Shown here piece after piece: positions 6,596 to 7,664 of a DNA stretch of 7,664 nt. The stretch is from Gammaproteobacteria bacterium (lineage in GTDB: Bacteria; Pseudomonadota; Gammaproteobacteria; Coxiellales; Coxiellaceae), in contig JAHZKQ010000279.1 of NCBI GenBank assembly GCA_022600315.1, positions 1 through 7,664 of the forward strand, given 5' to 3'. Below the pieces are notes generated by a model, which worked only from the letters and a program-made list of their open reading frames with translations, was not told the DNA's origin and made no database searches. Numbering within the stretch: position 1 is the stretch's first letter; each line of letters begins with the position of its first letter. The position numbers and the translations under genes were made by a program.

Positions 6596-7664
6596 CTCCT
6601 AAAAAAGAATATGACTGGGCAATTATAGGTGGTGGTATTGCAGGAATATCAATTGCTGAAATGCTTTCAAGAGACGGGTTTTCAGTAATTGTCATTGAAA
6701 AAAATGCGCAGCTTGCATCCGAAACATCTAAAGTTTTCCATGAGTGGTTACATACAGGGTCTCTTTATACGCTTATTCCGGATAAATTATTGACATTAAG
6801 CTATCTCTTGGGTGCAATTGACGATATTTTCGAGTTTTATGGGGCGTACTCTGCAATGAACTTGGTTCCCAGTGAAGCTGGGTTTTCTGTTAAGTCATGC
6901 GGCTGGTTCAATGATGAGCATATTCGCTATAAGTATAGCAATAGGCGCTTTAATCCGGTTTGGTTGTCAATGGTGTCACGCTCAATATCAATTATTAATT
7001 TGGTTTCATCACATGATTGGTTAAGGCGGCGGGCTGGATCAGATTATGGTAAATCTATAGTCAAGGCATCATATCGATTTTCTCGGATTCCGGAATTCAT
7101 TTCATCGTCAAGAGATTTTATTGAAGTTAATAGTCCAGACATCACCATGAATTCGAGGAATATATTGCATGACCTGGTCTATTTTTCATCATTGGCTGGT
7201 GTCGAATATTACACCAGTTGTGAGGCATATTCTATTAAAGATAAAAAAAATGGTGTGGAAATTGAAACATCGAAAGGAAAGGTATATGTGGGACAAGTTG
7301 CTATTTGTAGCCCTGATTTCAATGCAAAACAAAATAACATAAAATTAAAATGCAGCTATGCGCCTATAGCGGTAGTTGAAAATGTCGCAGATAGTGTATC
7401 AAGTTTTGTTGAGTTAGATTACCACCCTAAAAAATGTATTAACTTGATTAAAAAAGGAGGTGGTGTGGCACAGATAGGGGGAATATCAGTCAACACACTT
7501 GAGGAATCCGATGCATATATTAGTTATGTTATTTCACAACATAAAAAACGGTACCCTTGTATGAATGTCATCGGAAAATATGTGGGGGTAAAAAAAGAAC
7601 TAGTATTTCCTGGGCAAGATCGAAATTATTTGTATCATATTGTCAGACAAAACAAAAATACTTG
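6592..7664 (+). CDS. FAD-dependent oxidoreductase, 3'-truncated
   Basis: The frame is open from TTG 6592 to the window end (357 codons) with no stop. The N-terminus reads YDWAIIGGGIAGISIAEML (7-25), a Rossmann dinucleotide-binding motif GGGIAG (13-18). VIVIEK (32-37) follows with Glu36 at the end of the second strand, where it would bind the FAD ribose. This is the pattern of the D-amino-acid oxidase-like (DAO) family. FHEWLHTGSLY (48-58) resembles the substrate-side His-x-Gly segment of such oxidases. The TTG start is the only usable one: an in-frame TGA lies at 6580 and the first ATG (6661) would delete the FAD motif. It overlaps the epimerase stop as TTGA, implying coupled translation. It does not look like UDP-galactopyranose mutase. 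Substrate is unknown; a sugar or polysaccharide-linked oxidation is inferred from context only. Confidence 0.85.
   Translation, partial: MTPKKEYDWAIIGGGIAGISIAEMLSRDGFSVIVIEKNAQLASETSKVFHEWLHTGSLYTLIPDKLLTLSYLLGAIDDIFEFYGAYSAMNLVPSEAGFSVKSCGWFNDEHIRYKYSNRRFNPVWLSMVSRSISIINLVSSHDWLRRRAGSDYGKSIVKASYRFSRIPEFISSSRDFIEVNSPDITMNSRNILHDLVYFSSLAGVEYYTSCEAYSIKDKKNGVEIETSKGKVYVGQVAICSPDFNAKQNNIKLKCSYAPIAVVENVADSVSSFVELDYHPKKCINLIKKGGGVAQIGGISVNTLEESDAYISYVISQHKKRYPCMNVIGKYVGVKKELVFPGQDRNYLYHIVRQNKNT

Noticed and set aside
6592..7664. UDP-galactopyranose mutase as identity of the FAD protein
   Set aside because: Only the FAD-binding turn is shared. The following residues match DAO-type oxidases better, and the mutase-specific N-terminal pattern is missing.

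Overview
This window is the inside of a surface-polysaccharide (O-antigen or exopolysaccharide) biosynthesis locus. All eight genes lie on the + strand. They are packed head to tail with 4-base or 17-base overlaps and only two real gaps (58 and 120 bases). The DNA is AT-rich: lines I counted by hand range from about 32 to 45% G+C. Shine-Dalgarno sites are clear and use the AAGGAGG core. This fits a Gram-negative bacterium, probably a gammaproteobacterium of moderately low GC, but nothing here fixes genus or species. Both outer genes are cut by the window edges.

Region 1 (1-3283) is a nucleotide-sugar cassette. In order it holds a 5'-truncated glucose-1-phosphate cytidylyltransferase (rfbF), a CDP-glucose 4,6-dehydratase (rfbG), a small RmlC-like cupin (epimerase or ketoisomerase) and an extended SDR that is probably the finishing 4-keto reductase. 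The first two steps give CDP-4-keto-6-deoxyglucose with good confidence. The PLP/iron-sulfur 3-dehydrase (RfbH/DdhC) needed for 3,6-dideoxyhexoses is absent from the visible stretch. The likely product is therefore a rearranged CDP-6-deoxyhexose rather than abequose, paratose or tyvelose, but its stereochemistry cannot be read from sequence.

Region 2 (3267-5533) is assembly: a GT-A fold family 2 glycosyltransferase, then a polytopic membrane protein that looks like a Wzy-type polymerase (O-antigen polymerase/ligase superfamily). A perfect 7-bp hairpin lies over the end of that membrane gene.

Region 3 (5534-7664) follows a 120-base gap. It holds a GalE-like nucleotide-sugar epimerase with an ideal ribosome-binding site. 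Overlapping its stop codon by four bases is a FAD-dependent oxidoreductase with a TTG start that runs off the window end.

The most interesting points are the cupin, which has an HxHK active-site motif but lacks the tyrosines of classical RmlC; the partner SDR, whose catalytic lysine is displaced by one position; and the translationally coupled epimerase plus FAD oxidoreductase pair of unknown chemistry. No RNA genes, mobile elements, CRISPR arrays or confident promoters were seen.
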